Shown: positions 35,657 to 45,679, numbered from the stretch's first letter. The stretch is DNA of 64,000 nucleotides from Mycolicibacterium palauense (GCF_002592005.1 NZ_NVQF01000010.1:1-64000); one strand, 5' to 3'. Numbers and translations: made by a program. The notes: a model not told the origin generated them from the sequence alone.

Positions 35657-36273
35657 CCGAGCAGTTCGCCTACCCGTCCGACCGCGAGCAGGCCAGCGCC
35701 GACAAGGTTGCCGCGCTGGAGAAACTCCTGATCGAGAAGGGGGTCATCACCGGCCAGACGGTGGACAAGGTGCTGTCCTACTTCGAATCCGAGATGACAC
35801 CGCTGAACGGCAAGAAGATCGTGGTCAAGGCGTGGACCGACCCGGACTTCGCCGCCCGCGTCGTCGTCGACACCCCGGCCGCGCTGGCCGATCTGGATCT
35901 GCCCGAGGGGATGGCCGGCGCCGAGGGCGAGCACCTGCAGGCCGTGGCCAACGGTCCCGGTGTGCACAACCTGGTGATCTGCACGCTGTGCTCGTGCTTC
36001 CCCTGGCCGGTGCTGGGTCTGCCGCCGTACTGGTACAAGGATCCGGTGTTCCGGGCGAGGGCCGCGCGAGAACCACGCACCGTGCTCGCCGAGGTCGGGG
36101 TCACGCTGCCCGACGAGACCGAGATCAAGGTGTGGGATTCCAGTGGGCACTCGAGGTGGTTCGTCATTCCCGAACGACCCTCCGCCACTGAGGGGTTCAC
36201 GGACGAACAGCTGATGGATCTGGTCACCACCGAGTCGATGATGGGCGTGGCGTTGGCGGGGCGGCCGGCATGA
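35653..36273 (+). CDS. nthA: Cobalt-type nitrile hydratase, alpha subunit
   Basis: This 206-residue protein contains the metal claw CTLCSC (Cys110, Cys113, Cys115). The Thr after the first Cys is typical of cobalt enzymes, whereas Fe enzymes have Ser. The following PWPVLGLPPYWYK and the late PERP and GVA segments match the family. Cys113 and Cys115 should be oxidised to sulfinate and sulfenate. The reaction is hydration of nitriles to amides. GTG start overlaps the beta stop. No amidase gene lies nearby. Thiocyanate hydrolase is a relative but uses split beta-type subunits, which is not the case here. Confidence 0.93.
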   Translation: MTEQFAYPSDREQASADKVAALEKLLIEKGVITGQTVDKVLSYFESEMTPLNGKKIVVKAWTDPDFAARVVVDTPAALADLDLPEGMAGAEGEHLQAVANGPGVHNLVICTLCSCFPWPVLGLPPYWYKDPVFRARAAREPRTVLAEVGVTLPDETEIKVWDSSGHSRWFVIPERPSATEGFTDEQLMDLVTTESMMGVALAGRPA

Positions 36274-36578
36274 AACTCCACAACACCTGCACCACCGACC
36301 AGGCCGCACCCTCCTTCGACGAGGAGTGGCAGCGGCGGGCCTTCGGGCTGGCCCTGGCGCTCTCGGAGTTCGGCCACTACCCGTGGAGCGAGTTCCAGCA
36401 GAGCCTGATCGACACGATCGGGGCGTGGGAGGCCTCGCCGATGCCCGCGCGCGGCGAATGGCAGTACTACGACCACTGGGTGGCCGCACTCGAACACGTC
36501 GTGGAACAACGGCAGCTCCTCGTCGCCCCCGTGATCACCGACGACGGCGATCACGCGGTGCCCGGCGACCATCACTGA
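36270..36578 (+). CDS. Nitrile hydratase accessory protein (activator)
   Basis: This 102-residue protein resembles the N-terminal part of the beta subunit (FDEEWQRRAFGLALALSEFG, YYDHWVAALEHVV). Such small beta-like proteins act as metallochaperones or self-subunit-swapping activators that insert cobalt into alpha. Start ATG overlaps the alpha stop. A His/Asp-rich tail (DDGDHAVPGDHH) could bind metal. Confidence 0.88.
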   Translation: MKLHNTCTTDQAAPSFDEEWQRRAFGLALALSEFGHYPWSEFQQSLIDTIGAWEASPMPARGEWQYYDHWVAALEHVVEQRQLLVAPVITDDGDHAVPGDHH

Positions 36579-36601
36579 CCACACCGAAGAAAGGACTGGC
36601 C

Positions 36602-37279
36602 ATGCATATCGAACCCGGAATTGTCGAAGGGTCGAAGATCGTCCTGAGTTACCTCACCGCCGGAGGCGCCGGCGCCTACTCGCTGACCGTGGCGTGGAAG
36701 CACATCAAAGACCGGGGCCTGGGGTCGCTGCTGTTGGGCAGCGTCGCCAGCACGGCGCTGGTCTTCACGTTCTTCCAGGTGCTGCCGCACTTCCCGGTGG
36801 GGGTCTCCGAGGTGCACCTCATCCTGGGCTCGACACTGTTCCTGCTGTTCGGAGTGGCCCCGGCCGCGTTCGGGCTGGCCTCGGGACTGCTGATTCAGGG
36901 CCTGTTCTTCGCGCCGTTCGATCTGCCGCAGTACGGCATGAACGTCACCACCCTGCTGGTGCCGTTGTTCGCCCTGCAGTTCGTGGCGCGCAGGACGATC
37001 GCTCCGAAGACCGCCTATGTCGACCTGACCTACCGGCAGGCGCTGACCCTGTCGGCGACCTACCAGGCCGGGATCGTGTCGTGGGTGACGTTCTGGGCGC
37101 TTTACGGTGAGGGCGTCACCAGCCAAAGCCTCAGCAGTGTGGCCACATTCGGTGTGGCCTACCTGTCGGTCATCCTGATCGAACCGCTGGCGGACCTCGC
37201 GGTGCTGGCCGCGGCCAAGGGCACGCGCCGACTCAACGAGGGGGCGTGGCTGGAGCCGCGCCTGTTCTCTCCCGCCTGA
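36602..37279 (+). CDS. CbiM/NikM-like cobalt permease (energy-coupling factor S-component)
   Basis: This 225-residue membrane protein starts MHIEPG. The N-terminal Met-His motif is the metal-binding end in CbiM/NikM. About six or seven helices follow, with VHLILGSTLF (His72) and DLPQYGMNVTTLLVPL. The start is therefore well fixed at ATG 36602. As the nitrile hydratase needs cobalt, local import is likely. No CbiQ or CbiO partner is in the window, so it may use shared ECF modules or work alone. Confidence 0.85.
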   Translation: MHIEPGIVEGSKIVLSYLTAGGAGAYSLTVAWKHIKDRGLGSLLLGSVASTALVFTFFQVLPHFPVGVSEVHLILGSTLFLLFGVAPAAFGLASGLLIQGLFFAPFDLPQYGMNVTTLLVPLFALQFVARRTIAPKTAYVDLTYRQALTLSATYQAGIVSWVTFWALYGEGVTSQSLSSVATFGVAYLSVILIEPLADLAVLAAAKGTRRLNEGAWLEPRLFSPA

Positions 37280-37301
37280 CCCGCCCCTTCATCCACCGAT
37301 C

Positions 37302-37350
37302 CCAGGGCCGCCTCCCACACCCCCTCAGCTCCACCGGGAGGCGGCCCTGG
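37302..37350. terminator. 15-bp hairpin terminator after nitrile hydratase operon
   Basis: CCAGGGCCGCCTCCC (37302-37316) pairs perfectly with 37336-37350 across a 19-nt loop, placed between the CbiM-like stop and the convergent PfpI stop. It likely ends both transcripts. Confidence 0.65.
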
Positions 37351-37373
37351 CCCGTCCGCCGGCGGAGGCCTGG

Positions 37374-37997
37374 CTACGCCGTGGCGAGGGCGTCGACCAC
37401 GGCGGCGCAGAACGCGGGAAGGTCCCGGGGCGAGCGGCTGGAGATCAGATTGCCGTCGAGGACCACCTCCTGGTCGACGACGGTGGCCCCGGCATTCTGC
37501 AGGTCGATCCTCATGCTCGGATAGGACGTCACGGTGCGTCCCTCGGCGACCCCGGCATCGATCAGCGTCCAGGGTCCGTGGCAGATCACGCCCACCGGTT
37601 TGCCGGACTTCACGACGGCGCGCACGAGCGCCACCGCGGTGGCGTCGCTGCGCAGCTTGTCGGCGTTGACGGTGCCGCCCGGGATGAGCAGTCCGTCGAA
37701 GTCCTCGGGGTGTGCCGCGGACACGACATTGTCGACCGGGCACTCGCCCGCCGGCTCGAGGTCGTGGTCGCGCAGCGCGATCGACCCGTCGTGCAGGGAC
37801 AGCAATTCGGTGGTGGCCCCGGCGTTCTGCACGGCCTCGCGGGGCTCCTGCAGCTCGCGGCGTTCGACGCCGTCGGTGGCCAGGATCGCGATCTTCCTGC
37901 CACGCAGACGGCCGGCCGTCTTCTCCAGGGTCTGCTCGGCCCGGCCGGCGTCGACGGCGAGTTCGGACACTGTCTCGTCGAGTTGCTCAGCACGCAT
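37374..37997 (-). CDS. DJ-1/PfpI-family protein
   Basis: This 207-residue protein starts at ATG 37997 with AAGGGAG upstream. It has the PfpI nucleophile elbow CHG (Cys139-His140 in VGVICHGPW), Glu45 in TDGVER, and the LLIPGGT strand. It most resembles YhbO/PfpI-type deglycase or chaperone proteins. The first 30 residues are an unusual extension with helical character. Confidence 0.85.
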   Translation of the reverse strand: MRAEQLDETVSELAVDAGRAEQTLEKTAGRLRGRKIAILATDGVERRELQEPREAVQNAGATTELLSLHDGSIALRDHDLEPAGECPVDNVVSAAHPEDFDGLLIPGGTVNADKLRSDATAVALVRAVVKSGKPVGVICHGPWTLIDAGVAEGRTVTSYPSMRIDLQNAGATVVDQEVVLDGNLISSRSPRDLPAFCAAVVDALATA

Positions 37998-38344
37998 GGG
38001 TATGTCTCCCTTCGTTCTCTGAAGGGCTATGCCCCGCAGCGCGGCCGCCGAAACCCCGGACGGGCGCGCCGCGGCCGGGCCCTGCGCGGCGTGTCCGGAG
38101 CAGGACCGGCGCCGACCTAGGGGTCCTCCATGGCGGCGACGATGTCGGCGGTGGTGACCACGGCGTGTGCCAGGTACCCGGGCCCGGGGACGTGAGGGAG
38201 GCACCGCGGGCGGGTACACGTCGTGCGCCGCTCAATGGTGAGCACCGGGTGGATGAGTTCGGGGCCCGTCGGCCCGTCCGACGGGAACCGCGTGCCGCGG
38301 CGAGACTGGACACGCTGGTGCCGACTCCCGACAGCACCCCAATC
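37998..38344. other. Intergenic region upstream of PfpI and GH5 genes
   Basis: This is a divergent spacer of about 350 bp before the repeat array. A minus-strand end reading YLAHAVVTTADIVAAMEDP (about 38120-38180) looks slightly protein-like and could be a degraded 3' fragment. Otherwise no gene was seen. Confidence 0.35.
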
Positions 38345-38414
38345 CACGATGACCACTGCACGATGACCACTGCACGATGACCACTGCACGATGACCACTG
38401 CACGATGACCACTC
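38345..38414. repeat. 14-bp tandem repeat (5 copies) overlapping a start codon
   Basis: Five head-to-tail copies of CACGATGACCACTG run from 38345; the last ends in C rather than G. The GH5-like gene's ATG (38405) is inside copy five. The unit is not a multiple of three. Confidence 0.9.
38349..38408 (+). promoter_or_regulatory. Chain of four leader mini-ORFs (MTTAR) coupled to the GH5-like gene
   Basis: Each of the first four repeat copies starts ATG ACC ACT GCA CGA TGA. Its stop overlaps the next ATG as ATGA (ATGs at 38349, 38363, 38377, 38391). The last mini-ORF ends on the gene start at 38405. This is a direct reading of the sequence; a regulatory effect is inference. No strong ribosome-binding site precedes the first ATG. 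Confidence 0.5.
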
Positions 38415-39595
38415 CACGCGACAACTCCGACGACGCACGGACCTGCGGCCGCGGTTCACTGCGCCGCCGCACGGCGCTGCAGCTTCCGCTGCTGGTGGCG
38501 GCGGGCCCGCTGTTGTCCCGGACACCGCGTGCGTCCGCGGTGTCCCCGAGATGGTCCGTCGACCGTGCGCAGCGCTGGTACCGGGCACAGGGCTGGCTTG
38601 TGGGAGCCAACTTCATCACCTCCAACGCGATCAACCAGCTGGAGATGTTCCAACCGGACACCTACGACCCGGGGCTCGTGCGTCGGGAGCTGGCATTGGC
38701 CAAACTGCTCGGGTTCAACACGGTGCGGGTGTTCCTGCACGACCTGCTGTGGGTCGAGGACCGCCGCAGCTTTCAGCATCGGCTGGCACACCTTGTCGAC
38801 ACCGCGGGGAGGTTGGGGATCAAGCCGCTGTTCGTGTTGTTCGACTCCTGCTGGGACCCGTTGCCCAGGCCGGGGGTGCAGAGGGCCCCGGTGCACGGTG
38901 TGCACAACTCCGGCTGGGTGCAGAGCCCGGGTGCCGAACGTCTCGGTGACCGCGGCTACCTGGCGACGCTGCGCGACTACGTCACCGGGGTACTGGGTCA
39001 GTTCCGCTCCGACCGCCGGGTACTGGGGTGGGATCTGTGGAACGAACCGGACAATCCCGCCGACGTGTACCGCGGCGTGGAACGCGGCGACAAGACGTTC
39101 CGGGTGGCGGAGCTGCTGCCGCAGGTCTTCGCCTGGGCACGGTCGGTCGATCCGATTCAGCCGCTGACCAGCGGCGTGTGGCAGGGCCAATGGCGAGATC
39201 CGCGGCGCCGCAGCGCTATCAGCGCTCTTCAGCTCGACCACTCCGACGTGATCACCTTCCACAGCTACGGGACTCCCGAACAGTTCCGGGACCGCATCGA
39301 CGAGCTGACACCGTTGGGCAGACCCGTCCTGTGCACCGAGTACCTGGCCCGGACACTGGGCAGCACCGTCGACGGGGTGCTGCCCGTCGCGCGCCGGTAC
39401 AACGTCGCCGCGTACAACTGGGGTCTGACGGCCGGCAAGACCCAGACCTACCTGCCGTGGGACTCCTGGGACCACCCGTACCGGGAGCCGCCCCGGCCCT
39501 GGTTCAGCGATCTCCTCCACCCCGACGGCCAGCCCTATCGCGACGCTGAAGCACAGGCCATCCGGCTGTTGACCGGTGCACGCCGCCGCCGGTGA
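38405..39595 (+). CDS. Tat-exported GH5-like (clan GH-A) glycoside hydrolase
   Basis: This 396-residue protein has a twin-arginine leader (LRRRTALQLPLLVAAGPLL, residues 19-37) and a TIM-barrel domain. Acid/base Glu214 is in WDLWNEPDN and nucleophile Glu312 in CTEYLAR, the two clan GH-A glutamates. A beta-mannanase or beta-glucanase type is possible; the substrate is unknown. The start codon lies in a repeat array. Confidence 0.85.
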   Translation: MTTPRDNSDDARTCGRGSLRRRTALQLPLLVAAGPLLSRTPRASAVSPRWSVDRAQRWYRAQGWLVGANFITSNAINQLEMFQPDTYDPGLVRRELALAKLLGFNTVRVFLHDLLWVEDRRSFQHRLAHLVDTAGRLGIKPLFVLFDSCWDPLPRPGVQRAPVHGVHNSGWVQSPGAERLGDRGYLATLRDYVTGVLGQFRSDRRVLGWDLWNEPDNPADVYRGVERGDKTFRVAELLPQVFAWARSVDPIQPLTSGVWQGQWRDPRRRSAISALQLDHSDVITFHSYGTPEQFRDRIDELTPLGRPVLCTEYLARTLGSTVDGVLPVARRYNVAAYNWGLTAGKTQTYLPWDSWDHPYREPPRPWFSDLLHPDGQPYRDAEAQAIRLLTGARRRR

Positions 39596-40972
<1,377 letters not shown>

Positions 40973-40996
40973 CGTCGGCCTCCCGTCCCGACGGCC

Positions 40997-41872
40997 TCAG
41001 AGCCGGCCGAGCAGCTCGGTCTTCTTCGCGGCGAACTCCTCATCGGAGAGGATGCCGCGCTCGTGCAGGCCGGCCAGGGACTCGATCGCGGCGACGATGG
41101 AGGCCGGGTCCCCGGATGGGCCGGCCGGCGGCGCCGGTGGCTGGGCCGACTGCGAGGCCGACTGCGCGGGTGGTGCCGACTGCACGGGTGGGGTCGGCTG
41201 CGGGGCCGGCGCGGCCTCATGCCGCGCCGCCGATTCGGCCTGATGGCGGGCGGCCGCCTGGGCCTGATGCCGCGGTTCGGGCGCGGCGGCGGGCGTCTCG
41301 GCCACCTGTTGCGCCCCGAGCTCGGACAGGGTCGAGACGGCGAAGGTGCCCTGCTGGCTGGTGAACTGCATCGACCCGAAGCCGCCGCCCTGTTGCTGCT
41401 GCACACCGCCGACCCGGTGGTCGCCGGTATCGAAGACGTGGGTCACGCCGTCGATGTGGATCGCCAGCCGCCGGGTGGCCGGAAACACCGCATAGCGCAC
41501 GTCGTTCTGCCCGCCGGTGGAACTCGGAACGCCGAGGTCCGCGGGCCACCAGTTGGCCGACGTGAAGCCACCGTGGGTCACCACCGGTGACGGCGGGAAC
41601 ACCGTGGTGGACTCCATGAGCTGGGACAGCTCGTTGCACAGCGCATCGACGCGGGCCTTGAGGGCGTTGTCGAACATGTCCCCGACCATCGTCATCCCGC
41701 CCCGCATCCACTGCCCGGAGCCCCCGAGCTCGGGGATCGAGAACTGGGCCATGGTGCCGCCGCCGGTGCGCATGGCCAGGAGCATGGCCAGCACCGCGTC
41801 GCGGGACAGTCCGTGGCGCCGGGCGATGTCGGTGATGGCGTTCTCGGCTTGTGGGGTGACCGCCGCAATCAT
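40997..41872 (-). CDS. SHOCT-domain protein
   Basis: This 291-residue protein has an N-terminal helical domain (about 1-130), a middle domain with a short beta region (about 130-185), an Ala/Pro/Gln-rich linker (185-255), and a C-terminal SHOCT motif (about 258-290, IESLAGLHERGILSDEEFAAKKTELL). SHOCT tails are oligomerisation helices. No catalytic site was seen. It is read toward dgdA, with both genes ending near 40985. Confidence 0.8.
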   Translation of the reverse strand: MIAAVTPQAENAITDIARRHGLSRDAVLAMLLAMRTGGGTMAQFSIPELGGSGQWMRGGMTMVGDMFDNALKARVDALCNELSQLMESTTVFPPSPVVTHGGFTSANWWPADLGVPSSTGGQNDVRYAVFPATRRLAIHIDGVTHVFDTGDHRVGGVQQQQGGGFGSMQFTSQQGTFAVSTLSELGAQQVAETPAAAPEPRHQAQAAARHQAESAARHEAAPAPQPTPPVQSAPPAQSASQSAQPPAPPAGPSGDPASIVAAIESLAGLHERGILSDEEFAAKKTELLGRL

Positions 41873-41976
41873 GATCGGACCCTTCGTCGTCTCGGTTCAT
41901 TACGAGGTTACGCACCCGTGGCGGTCCGGGCGCCCTGTGAGACGTCCGGTAACCGCGTCGGTATAGCGTCCACGGT

Positions 41977-42840
41977 ATGAATCGGGTTTCGATCATCACC
42001 GGCGGTGCCGGGGGCATGGGGCTGGCGACCGCCAAGATCATCGGCCGCGACCACGCGGTCGTCCTCTGCGATGTGCGACAGGACCGGCTGGACGGCGCGG
42101 CGACCACGCTGGCCGACCTCGGCGTCACGGTGACGACGGTCAACGGCGACGTCACCGACCGCGCCGCCGCGGTCCGGCTGTTCGAGACCGCAGCCGGGCT
42201 GGGCGCCCTCGCCTCGGTGGTCCACACGGCCGGGGTGAGCCCCAGCATGGGCGCGCCGGACTACGTGGTGCGGACCAACGCCATCGGCACGGTCAACGTC
42301 AACGAGGTGTTCTACGAGACGGCACCCGAAGGTGCGGCGATCGTCAACGTGGCGTCGATGGCGGCCCACATCCTGCCCGAAGAGCTGATCCCGACGGGAC
42401 GGTTCCCGCTTGCGCTGACCGACGACGAGGCCTTCATGCGCGAGATGCTGGCGGCCTGCGCCATCGCTCCCGAAGAGGCGCGGTCGGGTTTGGCCTACGC
42501 GCTGAGCAAGAGTTTCGTCAAGTGGTACAGCACCTCTCAGGCGGAACGGTTCAATGCCCGGGGGCTTCGCATCGTCTCGGTGTCGCCCGGCTCGATCGAC
42601 ACCGAGATGGGCAGGCTGGAGGAACAGGCCGGCGCCGGGGCCATGGTCACCGATGCGGCGGTGCCGCGGTGGGGCCGGCCGGAGGAGATGGCCGAACTGC
42701 TGGCCTTCTGCGCCGGTGACCGGGCGGGATATCTGACCGGCACCGACATCCTGAACGACGGTGGCGTGGTCGCCTCGATGCGGGAGCGCGCCAGGGTCGC
42801 CGCGGAGGCGAATGCGGAGACCACCGCCGGCGAGTCGTGA
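41977..42840 (+). CDS. SDR oxidoreductase, 3-alpha-hydroxysteroid-dehydrogenase-like
   Basis: This 287-residue SDR has TGGAGGMGLAT near the N-terminus, Ser in NVASMAAH and YALSK as the active-site motif. The NGDV core and the insertion before the active site resemble the HsdA/carbonyl reductase branch. It probably oxidises or reduces a hydroxysteroid-like alcohol with NAD(P). No operon partner is close. Confidence 0.82.
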   Translation: MNRVSIITGGAGGMGLATAKIIGRDHAVVLCDVRQDRLDGAATTLADLGVTVTTVNGDVTDRAAAVRLFETAAGLGALASVVHTAGVSPSMGAPDYVVRTNAIGTVNVNEVFYETAPEGAAIVNVASMAAHILPEELIPTGRFPLALTDDEAFMREMLAACAIAPEEARSGLAYALSKSFVKWYSTSQAERFNARGLRIVSVSPGSIDTEMGRLEEQAGAGAMVTDAAVPRWGRPEEMAELLAFCAGDRAGYLTGTDILNDGGVVASMRERARVAAEANAETTAGES

Positions 42841-42893
42841 CGAAACGTCTCCGTCGGCACTGATCACCGCCGCCGACAGCAGGCGCCATCAAA

Positions 42894-42932
42894 GCTTTTC
42901 GGGCTTTTCGGTGCTTTTCGGTGCTTTTCGGG
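42894..42932. repeat. Four copies of GCTTTTCGGT-type decamer
   Basis: Direct copies at 42894-42902 (9 nt), 42903-42912, 42913-42922 and 42923-42932 lie upstream of the DinB gene. The T-rich cores stand out in GC-rich DNA and may have arisen by slippage. Confidence 0.85.
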
Positions 42933-42999
42933 TGCCACTCGGTGTCTCTCGGCCTCGGTTTCGTGGGCGTCGGGGTGTGCTGGCAGCATCGGCGGGGTG

Positions 43000-43509
43000 A
43001 TGTCTACCGACCGGCAGATGCCGCCGCTGAATGGCGATGAGCGCTCGACCTTGGAGAGTTGGCTGGACTTCTACCGGATGACCCTGGGCTCGAAGTGCGA
43101 GGGCCTCGACGACGACCAGCTGCGTGTGGCGTCGGTGCCGCCGTCGCGTCTGACCCTGCTGGGCCTGGTGCAGCATGCCGCGGAGGTGGAACGCAACTGG
43201 TTTCGTCGGGTGCTCGTCGGTGAGGATGCGCCGCCGATCTTCGCCCGGCGCGATCAGCGGGGGGAGCACGACGGCGGCTTCGACGTGTCCACGCGGTCGT
43301 CCTATGGGGCCGTCGCGGAGATCTGGCAGGAAGAAATCAGACGTGCCCGCGCCAATTGTGCGGCGCGTGCCCTCGATCAGACGAGCCCGTTCCTGGACGG
43401 TGCGGTGAGCCTGCGCTGGATCTACACCCACATGATCGCCGAGTACGCGCGCCATTGCGGGCATGCCGACCTGATCCGGGAACGCATCGACGGCGCGGTC
43501 GGCGTCTGA
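43000..43509 (+). CDS. DinB-like (DUF664) protein
   Basis: This 169-residue protein, from ATG 43000 (GTG at 42997 is an option), matches the DinB/DUF664 four-helix bundle. The metal ligands are probably His160 in the first block (VQHAAEVE), with His in THMIAEYARHCGH. This family includes mycothiol-dependent enzymes in actinobacteria. The substrate is unknown. Confidence 0.8.
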   Translation: MSTDRQMPPLNGDERSTLESWLDFYRMTLGSKCEGLDDDQLRVASVPPSRLTLLGLVQHAAEVERNWFRRVLVGEDAPPIFARRDQRGEHDGGFDVSTRSSYGAVAEIWQEEIRRARANCAARALDQTSPFLDGAVSLRWIYTHMIAEYARHCGHADLIRERIDGAVGV

Positions 43510-43523
43510 ACTCGTCTGGGCCC

Positions 43524-44582
43524 CTAGCTCGCTTCGGCGGGCCGGGTCGGGAACAGCGGGGGGTTGATGCGGGCGAAGCCCTCCTGACGGAAGTACGGAA
43601 AATGGGGGTAGGGCTGATCGCGCTGACTGACTGTGTCCAGCCGCGCGATCTGGTCGTCGTCGAGTACCCATCCGACCGCGCCCAGGTTCTCGCCGAGTTG
43701 GCCGGCGTTGCGCGCGCCGATGATCACCGACGACACGGTGGGGCGGCGCAGGAGCCAGTTCAGGGCGACCTGCGGGATCGTCTTGCCGGTTTCACCGGCA
43801 ATCACGCCCAGTTCGTCGATGACGTCGAACAGCAGCCGATCATCGACCGGAGGGCCGGCATCCGCGGTCTTGTGCAGCCGGCTCAACTCCGGCAACGGCG
43901 AGTCTCGTCGAATCCGTCCGGTCAACCGACCCCACCCCAGCGGGCTCCACACCAATGCTCCGACGCCCTGATCCAGCCCGAGCGGCATCAGCTCCCACTC
44001 GTAGTCCCGTCCGATCAGTGAGTAATAGACCTGATGGGCGACATAGCGCGGCCGGTGCGTGGACTCGGCGGACGCCAACGACTTCATCAGTTGCCAACCG
44101 GCGAAGTTCGACACCCCGGTATAGCGGACCTTTCCGCAGTCGACGAGATTCTGCAGGGTCCCCAGGACCTCGTCGGCCGGCGTGAACGCATCGAACGCGT
44201 GCAACTGGAACAGGTCGATGCGGTCGGTGTTCAAGCGCCGCAGCGCCTGTTCCACCGCGCGGATGAGGCGGGCTCTCGACGTGCCGGCGTCGGCGGGCCC
44301 CTCGCCCGTCGGCAGGGCCGCCTTCGTCGAGATCAGCACGTCGTCGCGGTGACCGTCGAGCGCACGCCCGAGAACCTCCTCCGAGCGACCGGCCGAGTAC
44401 ACGTCGGCGGTGTCGAACAGCGTGATGCCCGCCTCCAGGCACAGGTCGACCATCGCCCGCGCCTCATCGACGTCGGTATCGCCCCAGGCTCCGAAGAACT
44501 CGCCGGAACCTCCGAACGTCGCTGCGCCAAAGGCCAGTTCGGAGACGACCAGCCCCGAATCACCCACTCGCCGGTATTCCAT
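43524..44582 (-). CDS. Aldo/keto reductase
   Basis: This 352-residue protein has the AKR tetrad: Asp57 and Tyr62 (DTADVYS), Lys87 (STKAAL) and His128 (LFQLHAFD). The TIM-barrel pattern and C-terminal NADPH region (SSVIIGARNAGQL) are typical. It likely reduces aldehydes or ketones with NADPH. It is divergent from a TetR gene, which is probably its regulator. Confidence 0.9.
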   Translation of the reverse strand: MEYRRVGDSGLVVSELAFGAATFGGSGEFFGAWGDTDVDEARAMVDLCLEAGITLFDTADVYSAGRSEEVLGRALDGHRDDVLISTKAALPTGEGPADAGTSRARLIRAVEQALRRLNTDRIDLFQLHAFDAFTPADEVLGTLQNLVDCGKVRYTGVSNFAGWQLMKSLASAESTHRPRYVAHQVYYSLIGRDYEWELMPLGLDQGVGALVWSPLGWGRLTGRIRRDSPLPELSRLHKTADAGPPVDDRLLFDVIDELGVIAGETGKTIPQVALNWLLRRPTVSSVIIGARNAGQLGENLGAVGWVLDDDQIARLDTVSQRDQPYPHFPYFRQEGFARINPPLFPTRPAEAS

Positions 44583-44667
44583 CGTGGCTCCTTAATGAGA
44601 CAAACTTCCCATTACTCACCATACGACAGGAAATCCTTAAACGCGACATCAGTCCCGTTAACATGGT

Positions 44668-45264
44668 GTGGTGGCAGCAAGACGGCCCGGCGGCAGAACG
44701 GCGAACGTGCGCGCCGCGGTGCTGGACGCAACCGCCGGATTGTTGGTGGAGTCCGGCCTGGAGGGCGTGGATCTGGCCACGGTCGCCGCACGCGCCGGCG
44801 TCGGGAAATCCACGGTGTACCGGCGCTGGGGGACGGTACCCGCGCTGGTCACCGATCTGCTGGCCGATATGGCCGACACTTCGCTGCCCCGCCCGGACAC
44901 CGGGAGCCTGGCCGACGATCTGGGTGAGATCGCCAACTTGATTCAGCGCACACTCGCCGATCCCCGGCAGGGCCGGTTGCTCGCCGCGATCATCGCCGCG
45001 GCGACCTGCGATCCCCAGACCGCGGCGGCCCTGGCGGGCTTCTATCGAAGCCGCCTCGACGAGTTCGCCGGGGTCGTCGCCGACGGCGTCGTCCGCGGCG
45101 AGGCGCCGCCGGGTACCGATCCGGCCGAGGTGATACGCCACCTGTCGGCACCGTTGTACTACCGGATGCTGACCGGAAACGGTGCACCCGACGAGGGCGA
45201 CGCGCGCCGCTCGACCGCCGCGGCGCTGGCCGCGATCGCGGCCGGTGTCTTCACCCCCGGATGA
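44668..45264 (+). CDS. TetR-family regulator divergent from aldo/keto reductase
   Basis: This 198-residue repressor has an HTH at about residues 15-60 (ARAGVGKSTVYRRWG) and a helical ligand domain. The start is GTG 44668 (or GTG 44671). The 85-bp gap to the aldo/keto reductase gene should hold the shared operator; no perfect dyad was found there. A terminator follows the stop. Confidence 0.83.
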   Translation: MVAARRPGGRTANVRAAVLDATAGLLVESGLEGVDLATVAARAGVGKSTVYRRWGTVPALVTDLLADMADTSLPRPDTGSLADDLGEIANLIQRTLADPRQGRLLAAIIAAATCDPQTAAALAGFYRSRLDEFAGVVADGVVRGEAPPGTDPAEVIRHLSAPLYYRMLTGNGAPDEGDARRSTAAALAAIAAGVFTPG

Positions 45265-45340
45265 CGAGATCTGCGTCGGGCCGCGACCACCCGCCGCCTG
45301 GCGATGCGAAAAGTCTTGATCAAGGGGTGTTTACAGACCG

Positions 45341-45371
45341 ACGAGGGGCGCCCGGTGGGGGCGCCCCTCGT
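45341..45371. terminator. Bidirectional 13-bp hairpin terminator
   Basis: The 13-nt arm starting ACGAGGGGCGCC (45341-45353) pairs with 45359-45371 around a 5-nt loop. It lies between the TetR stop (45264) and the convergent small-protein stop (45383). Confidence 0.75.
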
Positions 45372-45382
45372 GGGTGTGGGTG

Positions 45383-45679
45383 TTATTTCACGTCGACGTA
45401 GACGTTGGTGTAGAGCTCTTTTTTGATCATCCGGTCGCGGGGGTTGTCGCGGGTCCATTCGGTGATGGTGTTGCCGCGGCGGATGTCGCTGACCTGGGCC
45501 TGGTCCAGGGGGATGTTGTCGGGGTTGTTGATGTGGACGTGGTAGCCCTGGTCTTGGAGGCTGGCGACGACGTCGTCGGCGGTTTGGGTGGTTTCGGCGG
45601 CTCCGGCCGGTCCGGCGATGCCGATGACGGCGGCGCTGAGGGCGGCGGCGAGGATGCCGGCAAATCCGATGTGCTTCAT
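45383..45679 (-). CDS. Small secreted protein
   Basis: This 98-residue protein from ATG 45679 has a signal peptide (residues 1-28, ending AGAA) and a short basic/acidic mature domain (SLQDQGYHVHINNPDN). A longer start at 45730 is possible but adds no signal feature. Similar short exported proteins occur in mycobacteria. The function is unknown. The 287 bp upstream contain AT-rich stretches (TTGTTAAC-like) and no gene. Confidence 0.72.
   Translation of the reverse strand: MKHIGFAGILAAALSAAVIGIAGPAGAAETTQTADDVVASLQDQGYHVHINNPDNIPLDQAQVSDIRRGNTITEWTRDNPRDRMIKKELYTNVYVDVK

Noticed and set aside
34922..36578. Thiocyanate hydrolase rather than nitrile hydratase
   Set aside because: Thiocyanate hydrolase has separate alpha and beta genes for the two beta-type halves. 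Here one full-length beta plus a small activator matches nitrile hydratase.
38345..38414. Possible CRISPR array
   Set aside because: The copies are 14 bp, directly adjacent with no spacers, and no cas genes were seen.
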